A stretch of 64,000 bases of DNA from Bombyx mori (GCF_030269925.1 NC_085124.1:2232001-2296000); one strand, 5' to 3'. Shown: positions 1-10,820, counted from the first letter of the stretch. A program made the numbers and translations. The notes: generated from the letters alone by a model not told the origin.

Positions 1-82
1 AGATGTCTGTGGGCCCCAGTAACCACTTAACACCAGGTGGGCTGTGAGCTCGTCCACCCAACTTAGCAATAAAAAATAAAAA
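1..82 (+). repeat. SINE-A, 3' part, cut by window start
   Basis: The last 80 bases of SINE-A are present, with the GTGGGCTGTGAGCTCGTCC block followed by an AATAAAAAATAAAAA tail. The 5' part lies outside the window. Confidence 0.9.
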
Positions 83-689
83 CTTACAAGTAAATACTGT
101 TTAAAACATCTGCAAAAATACGTCTTTACTGAACTAAAAAATATATATGTACTTTTTATTTTGTGATACTCGTCAGGATATTAGCCAAAAGTAATATTAT
201 CACTGCACTGTCATTAATTACCCTTTGGTACGAGGGAAAATTTACAAATTAATCGGAAGACGTGAATTTCGGAAAATGTCGTTAATAAATTCCGCTACAT
301 AGTAAAAGCGTAAATAAATTTAAACAGCCTATATGTAAGTTCGATATAAAGATTGACTATTTTCAACCTTCGAACTAAACTCTATTACGTTTTAAAAAAC
401 GAAAACAAGATTTTTTAATATTTTCTCTTAATCTATAAATTTGTACGGACTAACCTCCGGATCCCCCGAAGTTATTCTAATGAAGAAATCATAGGCATGA
501 AAATGAGTTCTCCTAGAATAACAAAACACGTTCAAATGTAAAACATATTTTTTTGCAAGCGTTTAAAAAAAGCCTATTTGGTTTGAACATAAGTATATAT
601 AGTAGTAAATAAATAAACCATTATAGTACAATTTATTATGTATTAGAATTCTTCTGTATTTGTTTATTTGTGTTGTCTCTAGACTATTT
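83..689. other. AT-rich stretch without recognised features
   Basis: No recognisable coding frame, repeat or structure was seen; open frames here are short and have no family motifs. Confidence 0.6.
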
Positions 690-936
690 ACTGGTGGTAG
701 GGCCTCTTGTGAGCCCGCACGGGTAAGTATCACCACCCTGCTGCCTATTTCTGCCGTGAAGCAGTAATGCGTTTCGGTTTGAAGGGCGGGGCAGCCGTTG
801 TAACTATACTGAGAACTCATATCTCAAGGTGGGTGGCCCATTTACGTTGTAGATGTCTATGGGCTCCAGTAACCACTTAACACCAGGTGGGCTGTGAGCT
901 CGTCCACCCACCTAAGCAATAAATAATAAAAAAAAA
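690..936 (+). repeat. SINE-A, 245-bp headless form
   Basis: The copy begins at CTGGTGGTAGG, lacks the tRNA-like head, and ends in an AATAAATAATAAAAA tail. This start point recurs in at least eight copies in the window, so it looks like a discrete short form and not random truncation. Confidence 0.92.
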
Positions 937-1069
937 CCATAGCACAACTCCTTCTCTTCTCATGGGTGTCGTAGCCACTATAGGATTCGTTGGTCAATGG
1001 GTAGCAGTGTGCTCTGAGCTTTATTCCAGCGTACTATGGTTGCCGATTGGCATTTGCTGTTGCGTATTA

Positions 1070-1175
1070 GAAGCCTGCACGGGTGGATACGACCAGGCTG
1101 CCTATTTCTGCCCTGCAGCATATGGTTTCCACTCGATTGGACTCGTTAACCCATCTAAGCAAAAAAAGATAAACA
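1070..1175 (+). repeat. Degenerate SINE-A with internal deletion
   Basis: Blocks resembling GCCTATTTCTGCC and ACCCATCTAAGC are kept, but the middle of the element is missing or unrecognisable. Confidence 0.5.
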
Positions 1176-1227
1176 AATCCCATAGACACCAGAACGTAAA
1201 TGACCCCACACACCACAGCAGGTATAA

Positions 1228-1354
1228 TTTTTTTTTTATTTTTTTTTTTATTTCCTTTGTAGGCAGACGACCCTACGGCCCACCTGATGGTGAGTGGTTA
1301 CCGTCGCCCATGGACTTCAGCAATGCCAAGGGCAGAGCCAAGCCGCTGCCTACC
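1228..1354 (-). repeat. SINE-C copy
   Basis: Read on the minus strand it runs from GGTAGGCAGCGGCTTGGCTC to a CTACAAAGGAAATAAAAAA tail. SINE-C is a short (about 115 bp) family containing the block CACTCACCATCAGGTGGGCC. Its T-run on the plus strand marks the 3' end. Its full length and relation to named silkworm SINEs are not known to me. Confidence 0.88.
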
Positions 1355-1380
1355 GCTAGTTTCAAAATGTTTAGCATAAC

Positions 1381-1470
1381 GGCTATCCCAAACCGGAACG
1401 CTTGAAACTGTTTTACGGCTTAAATAGGCAGGGTGGTGATAAATACATGCCTACGTCTTACCACCAGTAA
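1381..1470 (-). repeat. Degenerate SINE-A fragment
   Basis: TAAATAGGCAGGGTGGTGAT and CTTACCACCAGTAA match the reverse complement of the SINE-A body start. It abuts the SINE-C copy. Confidence 0.55.
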
Positions 1471-1711
1471 TATGTATGATAACTCTGAGGGGCTGTATAC
1501 TTGAATAAGTAGACCTCACAAAATATCCAATTACCATTTGTTCACAGGCCTAAGAAAACTGTCAAGTTGTTTGTTCAGTAAAGCATGACATAAAGTTAAT
1601 GATTACTTTATAGATAGCAAGGCGTGGGAATGGGTTGTTCGCTCCAGATAATTTTGTTTTAATTATTGCGTACACTTTTGGACAAAGCGATGTGTGGTAT
1701 CAATCACTACA

Positions 1712-1917
1712 TAGTATAAAACAAAGTCGCTTTTTCGGTCCCTATATCCCTATGTATGCTTAAATATTTAAAACTACGCAACGGATTTTGATGCGGTTTT
1801 TTTTAATAGATAAAGTGATCGAAGAGGAAGGTTTATATGTATAATAACATCCATTAAATAGTGGAGAAATCAATAATAAATTACAGTTTCCGAAGCGAAG
1901 CGAGGGCCGGTCGCTAG
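1712..1917 (+). mobile_element. Non-autonomous Helitron, CTAG 3' end
   Basis: The 3' end is GCGAAGCGAGGGCCGGTCGCTAG followed by T, with the GC-rich terminal hairpin just inside, as expected for Helitrons (TC...CTRR, inserted between A and T). The 5' boundary is less certain. Confidence 0.65.
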
Positions 1918-2061
1918 TTTTATATAAAATAATAGTATATTAAGGGCCACAAAAAAGACATGATTATTGCTTATATTTCGTTTCTTCTCAGGAATGTGGC
2001 TCTTCTTGGAATCTGTGCTAGATTGGCATTGGCATTTAACATTTTACAATAAAAATCTATA

Positions 2062-2270
2062 TCTATACTAATATTATAAAGAGGAAAGATTTGTTTGTTT
2101 GTTTGTTTCGAATAGGCTCCAAAACTACTGGACTGATTTGAAAAATTCTTTTTCCATTAGAAGCCGACATTGTCCCTGATGAACATAGGCTACTTTTTTA
2201 AATTTTTTTTTTTTTTTTGGTTTCATGTGTGTTTTAATGTTTCCGAAGCGAAGCGAGGGCGGGTCGCTAG
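2062..2270 (+). mobile_element. Non-autonomous Helitron, 209 bp
   Basis: It starts TCTATACTAATATTATAAAG and ends GGGCGGGTCGCTAG, between A and T. A GTTT-repeat follows the 5' end. A second copy of the same family lies inverted at 62469-62675. Confidence 0.8.
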
Positions 2271-2680
2271 TGTATAATAAATACGTTATAACTTGCACAG
2301 AAATGTAAGTTGTAATAAATAAATTGCAACTAATTTAGTAATTTCGATGTATCGGTATTTACGAGATAATAAGCTCGAAAAAAATTGCACCTAGGATTGA
2401 ATTTTTGGTAGTATTTTTATTATTATTCATGTAAGCTCAAGAAGCTCATATTATAACGGATTAGCGCGCTTTAAGCGGTCGCCGGAACCCGAACCATAAA
2501 CGTCACCGTGGGAAAAACGCCACGAGAACTATCTCGTAATAATGATCGATAGTATAATCGTAATGCCAGAATGCCTTGGAAAATAAACCCTTAAATATTA
2601 TCCGGCGTATTGTGTCACGTGTAAGTTAAAACACTATTCTTTTTAAATTAAAAAAAAGCATTTTCAATTTTAAAACAATG
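2271..2680. other. AT-rich stretch, nothing recognised
   Basis: No coding frame or repeat family was recognised between the Helitron and the pogo-like remnant. Confidence 0.55.
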
Positions 2681-2682
2681 TA

Positions 2683-3464
2683 CAGTCAAAATCTGTTATA
2701 ACGACATCGAAGGGACTGCTCATATTCAGTCGTAAAAACCGATAGTCGTAACAACCGGTGATGTTTAATGTGTATCGTGCAAGTACAAACAAATCGATAG
2801 GGAATTATTTGAAAAATATATTTATTCACCTATGTACATTTTGTTTATTACACATAAGTACAATGCATATAATTTTTCTGTGAGCATAAAATCTGTAATT
2901 TTGGTCTGTTTGGAACACTTCTGTTGTGCATAGATATTTTGTAATTCACGTTGGACTTTAATTAACGTATCGTCGTAATTGATGTTGACATGGAACTGTT
3001 CATTAAAAAGATCAATCTTTCTTAATACACTAACAGCATTGATACCATCATTCAAAGTTTTGGTGCGTCTTCTGTATAGATAAGTAACAAACTAACTGAA
3101 GAGATATGAAGAAGCGGGCTTTGACTCTACCGCATGCACTTGTTTTGTTTTTATGAATTAGAAAAGTCCCTACACTAAACTAAACCCTATTGTTTTCTCT
3201 CCTGATTTTAATAGCCATTGAAGACAAATGTGGATACCTATTCAAATTGTTTACAATACAACTTAGCCGGTCGTTCTAACAGATCGAATTCTCCGAAATA
3301 TTAGTTAAATGTGGTCGTTTTATGAGGTATGTCGTTATTACCAATGTCGTAGAAAGCAATATTTTTAATAAGGCGGTCATATGGCATTCAGCCGGGACCT
3401 TTGTTCTAGGTTATTATAACCGGCATGTTGTATTAAACGATGTCGTAGTAAACGGTTTTGACTG
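2683..3464 (-). mobile_element. pogo/Tigger-like DNA transposon remnant
   Basis: Terminal inverted repeats begin CAGTCAAAA on both strands and are flanked by TA duplications at 2681-2682 and 3465-3466. Subterminal blocks rich in ACGAC/TCGT repeat on both sides, typical of pogo-like elements. At 782 bp it is far shorter than an autonomous element (about 2-3 kb) and holds only the end of a transposase frame, so it is an internally deleted derivative. Confidence 0.68.
2822..3055 (-). pseudogene. C-terminal fragment of pogo/Tigger-type transposase
   Basis: This 77-residue frame lies inside terminal inverted repeats. It ends with the motif KQTKITDFM around residues 49-57, which resembles the Q-x-x-[IL]-x-x-FF PCNA-binding box that many pogo/Tigger transposases carry near the C-terminus. 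A short helical segment rich in hydrophobic and acidic residues precedes it (SVLRKIDLFNEQF). The DNA-binding and catalytic DDE domains are missing, so no transposition activity is expected. The start Met is simply the first in the open frame and is not a natural start. The family call is from terminal repeats plus this tail motif and has not been searched. Confidence 0.5.
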
Positions 3465-3752
3465 TAATTACAGTTTTTTTGAAAGCATTTTGGATTGGGA
3501 CATTTTAAAGACAAACTAAAAAAATGTAATAATATACAAAAAAAAATTAAGTATATTAAAAACTTTTATTGGATATTTTTAAAATGTCAACTACATTGAA
3601 ATTTATTACCTATCGATTCGTTCAAACTTATTATTCTACCCCAAGAAAACTTACACATATATTTTTTACTTATGTATTTTGCTTATAATTTATTTTTACA
3701 TGTATTTGTTCGTCACGTAGATATTTCTATGTACCTAAGTAATATATTACAA

Positions 3753-4203
3753 TTTTTATTCATTTATTGCCTAGATGTGTGGACGAGCTCACAGCCCACC
3801 TGGTGTTAAGTGGTTACTGGAACCCATAGACATCTACAACGTAAATGCGCCACACACCTTGAGATAGGTATAAGTTTTAAGGTCTCAGTATAGTTACAAC
3901 GGCTGCCCCACCCATCAAACTGAAACGCATTACTGCTTCACGGCAGAAATAGGCGGGGAGGTGGTACCTACCCGTGCGGACTCACAAGAGGTCCTACCAC
4001 CAGTAATTACGCAAATTATAATTTTGCGGGTTTGATTTTTATTACACGACGTTATTCCTTCACCGTGGAAGTCAATCGTGAACAATTGTTAAGTGCGTAT
4101 TTCATTAGAAAAATTGGTACCCGCCTGCGGGATTCGAACACCGTTTCATCGCTATATACGAATGCACCGGACGTCTTATCCTTTAGGCCACGACGACTTC
4201 ATG
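3753..4203 (-). repeat. Full-length SINE-A (tRNA-Arg-headed)
   Basis: On the minus strand the copy starts with a tRNA-Arg-like head: D-arm region GTGGCCTAAAGGATAAGACG, an anticodon-arm-like stem, and the B-box GTGTTCGAATCCCGC (slightly diverged here). A linker reading TTTGCGTAATTAC leads into the 245-bp body, which ends in a T-run on the plus strand. The head carries internal pol III promoter boxes (A and B), which is how SINEs are transcribed. The tail probably borrows the 3' end of a partner LINE, which I cannot identify. Confidence 0.9.
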
Positions 4204-4413
4204 ATCACAATTTGTGCATTGTCCATAAGACGGCGTCTTTAGTCGTAACTTCGTACTGAATTACCTATTAATTGAATTACCGGAACTAAAACATAATATT
4301 TTGTGGTCATTAAAACTGAAGTAATTTGTAAAGTAAAATGTATAAAATTAATACAATGAGTTAATGCTGTAGTGTTCAACAATTAACGAATCATCGTGTA
4401 TATTATTATATCG

Positions 4414-4861
4414 AAACCGTCGGGTTTACGTACGGGACGTAAGACGTCGGGTGCATTCGTATGTAGCGATGCACCGGTGTTCGAATCCCGCAGGCGCGTA
4501 CCAATTTTTCTAATGAAATACGTACTCAACAAATGTTCACGATTGACTTCCACGGTGAAGGAATAACATCGTGTGATAAAAACCAAACCCGCAAAATTGT
4601 AATTTGCGTAATCACTGGTGGTAGGACCTCTTGTGAGTACGCACGGGTAGGTACCACCACCCCGCCTATTTCCGCCGTGAAGCAGTAATGCGTTTCGGTT
4701 CTAAGGGTGGGGTAGCCGTTGTAACTATACTGAGACCTTAGAACTTATATGTCGAGGTGGGTGGCGCATTTACGTTGTGGATGTCTATGGGCTCCAGTAA
4801 CCACTTAACACTAGGTGGGCTGTGAGCTCGTCCACCCACCTAGGCAATAAAAAAAAAAAAA
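4414..4861 (+). repeat. Full-length SINE-A, inverted relative to the copy at 3753
   Basis: The head is diverged (GGGACGTAAGACGTCGGGTG) but keeps GTGTTCGAATCCCGC. The tail is CACCTAGGCAATAAAAAAAA. It faces the previous copy across about 210 bp, so transcripts through both could fold. Confidence 0.88.
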
Positions 4862-4941
4862 GTCGTGTGTTGTAATATAAAGAGCTCTAATTCTGCCCCT
4901 GTTGTCTACAACCTAAATATACTGCAATTGAGATAGCATTC

Positions 4942-5065
4942 CTTTTTTTTATGGACAGGGTGGCACCTCCTACGAGGTGTCCGCGCCTAGGAGACACGCG
5001 CGGTATGTGAGATTTGACGGTCTGCAGATGTTGGGATCAGACCGCAGGCCCAACGATAAAGACTG
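4942..5065. repeat. Repeat family G, copy 1
   Basis: A T-run is followed by an imperfect dyad (CACCTCCTACGAGGTG) and CGCGCGGTATGTGAG. The same order occurs at 52272-52360. It resembles the tail of an unidentified retroelement. Confidence 0.5.
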
Positions 5066-5087
5066 CATTTGGGATACTTAACGACGA

Positions 5088-5215
5088 AGGGAAGATCTTC
5101 CACCGAGCGGGTGATATTTGCTGTAGACCGACGGTCCAAATGTTGTTGTTCGGAACTTATATATATGCAAGCTTATCTTGAAAATGTCGTAAGCGAGATT
5201 CGATGGCTACCCGCC
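5088..5215. repeat. Repeat family K, copy 1
   Basis: It shares GAAGGGAAGATCTTCCACCG and GCAAGCTTATCTTGAAA blocks with 28866-29050, and its last part with 43370-43490. Class unknown. Confidence 0.6.
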
Positions 5216-5470
5216 ACACTGCATTTCATGTCTTAAGGTATTAGCTGACAACATCCACGTTGTTATGCGTGTACATGTCAGTTACTTCGGCTACGACCAT
5301 GTTTCAGCCCCATACAGAAAGACTGGAAATACCATCTAACTACATACAGTCTAACCTTTTTATTCTTGGTTATACGTCTGTCTCTCCAAATCTTCACTAA
5401 TCGCTCTACTGCTGATGATGTATGTGATAGCGCATCGACACTTGATCTCGTCTTCATGTGGTCTCTTGAA
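5216..5470 (-). pseudogene. Decayed LINE reverse transcriptase C-terminal fragment
   Basis: Translation of the minus strand gives DEIKCRCAITYIISSRAIS and, after a frameshift, KIWRDRRITKNKKVRLY. These resemble the region after the RT palm in RTE-like LINEs, where a conserved IWxDRxIT...K.RL stretch precedes the LYG.ETW box. Stops and a frameshift show that it is dead. Clade assignment is tentative. Confidence 0.45.
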
Positions 5471-5619
5471 TATTAAATTTGAAAAAAATCGTCTTAACTG
5501 CTCAAATTACTGAGATTTTCGATGTCCGATATGCCCTATTCATTCTAAGCCAATCCAGACGTACTCAGCGACTTGAGAACCGTTTTCTTTTTATTGCTCA
5601 GATGAAGAATTTGTTAGAT

Positions 5620-5815
5620 GAAACAATTTTCCCTAACAAGAGCAATGCTTCGCTGCATCTACGACCGGATCGGAATTGCGACCCACCGAGAAGATCCGGT
5701 AAGAAACTCAGTGGCCTGTGTCTATGGGTTAGGTTTCACGTCGGAGTCGAACGTGAGAACGATGACCGGTGCTTAGAATGCCTGAAAATACCGAGACTGG
5801 ATTGAGAGGATTCAC
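5620..5815 (-). repeat. SINE-B, partial and diverged
   Basis: The block GACCGGATCGGAATTGCGAC and AGAAACTCAGTGGCCTGTG are SINE-B core read from its antisense strand. The A-tail end is missing. Confidence 0.8.
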
Positions 5816-6026
5816 TAAATACCAAAGGTGGAGCTTAAATATGAAGAAAAAAAAAGGTTATTTCCGTTTCTAATCATGACAACGTACGTCCGGGAGTGTT
5901 CTATTTGGACCTTGGACCGCATTATCTACAACGCAATGTCGTTCAACGATATGAACTCATGTTCACGTAGGTACATTTTGTTTCTCTTTCGCGCTTTGAT
6001 AACTGAAAATGAATAATGCACAATTT

Positions 6027-6230
6027 TTTTTATCCTACCTACGCTGTTAGCCTTTAGAGGCTATATCAGCTTCGCCCTAACATGTAGGTGAGCTCACGGG
6101 GCTCAAACCGGAGTGACGCTAACACTGGCCCTAGCAAGAGCAGTGCTTCGCAGAATCTACCGCCGGATCGGAAACGCGACCCACTGAAAAGATCCGGCGA
6201 GAAACTCAGTGGGCTGTGTCTGTGGGAGCA
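6027..6230 (-). repeat. SINE-B copy
   Basis: A T-run (the A-tail on the minus strand) is followed by CTACGCTGTTAGCC, GAGCTCACGGGGCTC and the GATCCGGCGAGAAACTCAG core. It stops at CTGTGTCTGTGGG, so its 5' half is absent. Confidence 0.88.
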
Positions 6231-6407
6231 CGATTATTAACGTCACTTATACAAGAAACGGAACTGAGTCTTGCAATTTTAATTTCAGCAACACCCAATT
6301 ATTGTGTAGTTTTATTATGATATAATAATGCAATTTCTGGCAATGCAATGGCAATGTGAAAAGGTTCGTCACCATTCATCCACCTCAACGTCTGCAGTGG
6401 TGATAAA

Positions 6408-6530
6408 CCTTTTTTTAATTGCCTTTGGAGGCAGATGAGCATACAGCATCAGATCGGCCCTGATGGTGAGTGGTTACCGTCGTCCAAAGACGTGAGTAAT
6501 GCCACGGGCAGAGCCAAGCCGCTGCCTACT
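6408..6530 (-). repeat. SINE-C copy
   Basis: TTTTTTTAATTGCCTTTGGA opens it and CAAGCCGCTGCCTAC closes it. A short extra block (CATCAGATC) interrupts the CCACCTGATGG box. Confidence 0.85.
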
Positions 6531-6700
6531 TCTATAAAGTTGCTAACGGAAATCTTGAAGGAATAACAAAATAAGTAAACAAGTCTGTCTCTTTTGTTTA
6601 TGCGTATATGGGTGAGCTCACATCCGGCGGTTACCAGAGGCTGATACAGCTATTGACAGTGTGAATAAGAATAAATAATAAATAAGGTCGAATTATCAAT

Positions 6701-6965
6701 TCTTTTTTTCTTTTTTTTTATTTACTAACAATTACGCCACGTTAACTGGTCCCGTGATAAGTTCGTAAAGAACTTGTGTTACAGGTACCAGATAACGGAT
6801 ATAAATGTAAGATTTTTATTATACACATACATGTATTTAATATACCTCCATAACCCTGGAAAAGACATTTATATTTATCATACAAATATCTTCCCTTGGC
6901 GGGATTCGAACCCGCGACCCCCTTGTGTAGTGACCATGTTACTTACCACTACACCAGACGGCCGT
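6701..6965 (-). repeat. SINE-D (tRNA-derived) copy
   Basis: On the minus strand it starts ACGGCCGTCTGGTGTAGTGG (A-box-like) and carries a perfect B box, GGTTCGAATCC, about 45 bases on. The body runs through GTAACACAAGTTCTTTACG to an A/T-rich tail. The length is about 265 bp. The D-arm resembles tRNA-Val, but the rest no longer folds as a clover-leaf, so this is a SINE and not a tRNA gene. Confidence 0.88.
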
Positions 6966-7880
6966 TTATATTTTGTAATTGTATAGGTCACCCTACAAAT
7001 GAATACTTTTCAAACTGGAACGCGTGGTTATTTGGCAGCAGTAATAGGTAAGACAATGATACAGACCCGTGTGGGCTAACAATACAATACGCCTTAAAAT
7101 TCCAGTTCGAGATTGCATTATCCATACCTATCTTATACTATAAGAGATGGAGTGGTGGTGATACTTTAAATCACGCACTCATCATTAGAGTAATATTCAC
7201 ATTGTGATATTTTATTTATTTATTTTATTTATTTAATATATTTTGTACACACAGCTGTTAGAAAAAAACACGACAATAAGGATACAGAGTACAAGGGCAC
7301 TTTATTTGTTTAAGATTTAAATCTCATCTTATGTTACTCAGTAAACTATGGCTCGTTTAGCTGTTTATGATTTTGGTAATCGGGCGATAGAACTAAGCTT
7401 ATTAAAAAAATATTAAAAGCTATGTTCACTGAATCTTAAAGTTTGTATAACAGTGGCGTGCCATGGCGCTGTTTGCCGTTTTTTAACTCAAATTCTCTGG
7501 TTTAAAGTATTTTAGTCTCAAAAATAGTTCACAAATTTAAATTCCTGTCAACACTCGAGCTTATTATATTAAAACCATATAAAGACGTGGATTGATGAAT
7601 CTCTAGTAAGTAAGTAGCAAAACTAGAATTTTTTTAAACTAACGAATAGAATAAAATGTTTCCACGCTGAACTTCTCCAATTTCGGTATTCTTCTCATGA
7701 ATAATTATGATTTTAATATGTACCGGGATTCCCAATATCATTCGACTTCGTGATACGTAATCAGGGTCACTATCTTTGGATAACGACAGAGGGAAGATCG
7801 TCCACCGAACTAGTGTGGATGCCATCGACGCGTCAAGCTAAATACTATTCGGATATAAACTTGTTCTGAAGGTTGATAGC
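6966..7880. other. Gap with degenerate repeat traces
   Basis: 7010-7085 holds a faint minus-strand SINE-A trace (TTCAAACTGGAACGC, CAGACCCGTG). A TTTA-rich run at 7207-7240 looks like an old LINE tail. 7787-7825 shares GGGAAGATCGTCCACCG with family K. Nothing coding was recognised. Confidence 0.45.
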
Positions 7881-8130
7881 TTTTTTTTTATTGCTTAGAT
7901 GGGAGGACGAGCTCACAGCCCACCTGGTGTTAAGTGGTTACTGGAGCCCATAGACATCTGCAACGTAAATGCGCCACCCACCATGAGACATAAGTTCTAA
8001 GGTCTCACTACAGTTACAACGGCTGCCCTGCGCTTCAAACCGAAACGCATTACTGCTTCACGGCAGAAATAGGCAGGGCGGTGGTAGGTACCTACCCGCG
8101 CGGACTCACAAGAGGTCCTACCACCAGTAA
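7881..8130 (-). repeat. SINE-A, 245-bp headless form
   Basis: It runs from a T-run plus ATTGCTTAGATGGG to CCTACCACCAGTAA, stopping exactly where the tRNA-like head would join in full-length copies. Confidence 0.92.
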
Positions 8131-8539
8131 AAAATTACATTAGCCACATTAGCCGGTACACCAACGAAGCACTCATCGAAAGAACTAGAACTTTAAAATT
8201 GTTTCAGTGCCTGCTTAAAACAAAACAAAGATTACAATATAAATGAGACGAATTGAATATAACATGTTTGAACGAAAACAAATCTAACAGTTTCTCATTT
8301 AAAATCGCTATTCGCAAATCATATTTTATTTAAGTACTACGTGATGAGATACCTAACTCTCATCTTTCAACATGCTATCGAATTACAAACGCACACATTA
8401 ACCCGATTCTATAGCTTCGTTTTATGTTCTACCTAATTAGCTTAATGACTATTTCTTCAACAGAGCAGGTAGGTATGTACGTTGTTACACTTATCATATG
8501 TAAACAAGGCATTCGGACTTTTGAATTCGGACGTAACAA
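8131..8539. other. Gap, nothing recognised
   Basis: AT-rich sequence without a supported gene or repeat. Confidence 0.5.
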
Positions 8540-8765
8540 TGAATTTGGCAGGCCGAGCCGCCCATAAACGATTCGAACGCTCTTATAAGACGAAGGCTCG
8601 CCTTGGTTTGGTGCCAAGGAGCGTTTATTTTTATAGCGAAAGTGCGCACGCGATGCGCCACGCCGAGCACTGGGGAAAAGAGCCGTTACCCGAACGCTCA
8701 CGGAGACGGCCGAACTCGCCCGAGCGCAGCCGCCGCGCCGTCACAACAACGAATGTAACAAAGAC
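8540..8765. other. GC-rich island of unknown nature
   Basis: An abrupt CpG-rich block (for example GAGCGCAGCCGCCGCGCCG) sits in AT-rich DNA, with TATA-like strings TTATAAGACG and TTTTATAGCG. Open frames on both strands overlap and look random. It could be a promoter or first exon of an unseen gene, or part of an unrecognised element. It abuts a Helitron on the right. Confidence 0.35.
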
Positions 8766-8771
8766 ATCACA

Positions 8772-9192
8772 TCTATATATTAATACGTGAAGCAAAAACT
8801 TTGTACCCCTTTTTACGAAAATTGCGCGGACGGAGGAGTACGAAATTTCTCACACTTATAGAGAGAATATAGAGAAGGAGTGCAGAATATTAATATATTT
8901 TTTTAAATTATGCATAAAAAATACATTAAATCGATAAAAAAACATTACACCCACTACCATGTATTTGACACACATACACGCATGCCTACTATTTTTTTAT
9001 TGTCAAACTTTGATTATTGCTCAAAGTCTGTTGTCAAATGGAGAATAGATTAAATAACATTTTTGTCTAAAGTGTAGTCTTGGCGAGATCTGTAATTAAA
9101 GAATTATAATAGTATTTGACAGTAGAACCATATTAGTGTACAAACTTATAATTTCAATTAACTATAGTCGAATTTCGACTATCGGCAACTAG
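8772..9192 (+). mobile_element. Non-autonomous Helitron, 421 bp
   Basis: It starts TCTATATATTAATACGTGAAG and ends ACTATCGGCAACTAG. The 5' half recurs alone at 17020-17125 and the last 50 bases recur at 20336-20384, which shows that the ends belong to one family. Confidence 0.7.
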
Positions 9193-10119
9193 TTCGATTT
9201 AAAATACGAATTAAACAGAAAACAGTACATTTTATTTATTCATATCCAATCGCGAATAACTATTTCAACATTAAACTTTCTAAATAATTGTTCCTCAAAC
9301 ATTTAAAACTTCACGACGATTATATAACATTGACGGCTTTGTACGCGCAGTCTATTTACATTATCTCGTTCGAGACAGCTAACCCCTCTTGGCTTGCCGA
9401 GTGTTTTTTCTCTCTTTATTATTATTACTTGCGTCGTTCGCGTCCCGTGTTTCAAGAAACATACCTATATTAAGTTTGTACGTATATATGCAGGTATTAG
9501 TTGGCTCCGTTCTTACGCCGCATGCACTTTTAGATCGTGGTGACGCGTTTTATATAAATATGTATGCGCGCTCCTTGCAACGCTTATTTGTTAGATTAAT
9601 AAATTAAATAAGATTTCTGTTTATATAATCTGTATGTAACTAACCGATTTATTAAATGCACATTGTGGTGCAACAAACAATGGCGTGGCTTGCGAAACTG
9701 ATATGCCCAATTTTGGTCGTTTAGATTGTGATTCAATAACTGCGTTCCGGAACAAATCTAGAATGTTCCTTACGGAAAATTTTGAATTCGTTTCAATGGA
9801 ACAACAGATGGCGTTGCACTCGAGTTACGTCGGTTTTGTTGGACTGAAATTTTATTGTAAAAGATTAATGAGATTGCGTTTTGATAAATTAAAGTGAATG
9901 TTTGTCTGGGGAGTAGATGATAATAGTCAAAGCTTTGACTTAGTCTCGTATTAGGAGATACAACGTGGTATCACGCAGATGATTATTTCTATGTTTTATT
10001 ATATGTAGGTAGATATTATGGAAGTAAATAAGTATTTGATAGACAACAGCAGCGATGTGAATTTGGTTTTAAGAATGTTTTAAACGCTTTATCAATATTT
10101 ACCTGTCTACCCAGTCCGA
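9193..10119. other. Gap, AT-rich, no supported gene
   Basis: Small open frames (for example plus-strand 9685-9897) have no recognisable motif and no splice context that I can support. Two GAA/TTC dyads occur at 9744-9753 and 9761-9768. Confidence 0.5.
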
Positions 10120-10200
10120 GTATCTGGTAGATGAACGACGGTAACTACTTACCATCAGATGGGCCTTACACTCGTCTGTACTTTTAGTAAAAAAATAAAA
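10120..10200 (+). repeat. Degenerate SINE-C
   Basis: GACGGTAACTACTTACCATC and GGGCCTTACACTCGTCTG match the 3' half of SINE-C, followed by an A-rich tail. Confidence 0.7.
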
Positions 10201-10629
10201 TATTTATCGGTTACAGAGTCGGGAATCTGTATTTCGTTAGTGTAAAATCTGTTAAAAGAGGACAAAAACGCCACTATAACCGACCTTATTTCTTGGAAAC
10301 GCTGCCTTCATCCTCAAAGCAATGATATTGACAGTTTTGACGTATTGACGGTATTGACATATTGACGGTCCGCTATTTCGTCCTCGATGTCTGCGCAAAG
10401 TTTTAACTTCTTCTTCATAGCAGAAGTCCTTGATGGTCCACTTAAGTGCCTATGACCGTCTTGCAACATCGAAATCTCATGGTATCTTCATTAACTACAT
10501 AACATAAGCCAGACCGTAAGTTTTATAGCCAAATAAAAAACAACAAAAACATGCTCTAACTATTGAGCTAAACTGGTAAATTCCCGATAGTTCACAATTA
10601 TTTCAATCGGCAAGATAACGAATAGATTA
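10201..10629. other. Gap with short TATTGACG reiteration
   Basis: 10329-10372 repeats a (T)ATTGAC(G/A) motif four to five times. Otherwise nothing was recognised. Confidence 0.45.
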
Positions 10630-10820
10630 ACCCACTGACTTTCTCACCGGATCTTCTCAGTGGGTTGCGATTCCGATCCGGTGGTAGATTCAGCGTGGCA
10701 CTGCTCTTGCTAAAGCTAGTGTTACCAAGTCCTCCCAGATTGAGCTTCGTTAGCTCATCTACCAAACCGCGCGTAGCTGGAATCATCCCTTAAGCTACCA
10801 GTGATTAGGTAGGGAAAACA
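10630..10820 (+). repeat. SINE-B, 3' half
   Basis: It runs from CCACTGACTTTCTCACCGG through GGTGGTAGATTC and GCTCTTGCTA to GATTAGGTAGGGAAAAC. It is diverged from the other copies. Confidence 0.8.

Noticed and set aside
962..1405. 147-residue plus-strand protein
   Set aside because: It runs through a degenerate SINE-A, a T-rich tail and a SINE-C.
9744..9768. Heat-shock element cluster
   Set aside because: Two GAA/TTC dyads are present but the spacing does not fit the 5-bp phasing needed, and no promoter follows.
9685..9897. Small host gene of 70 residues
   Set aside because: No motif, no splice or promoter support, and composition like the surrounding AT-rich DNA.
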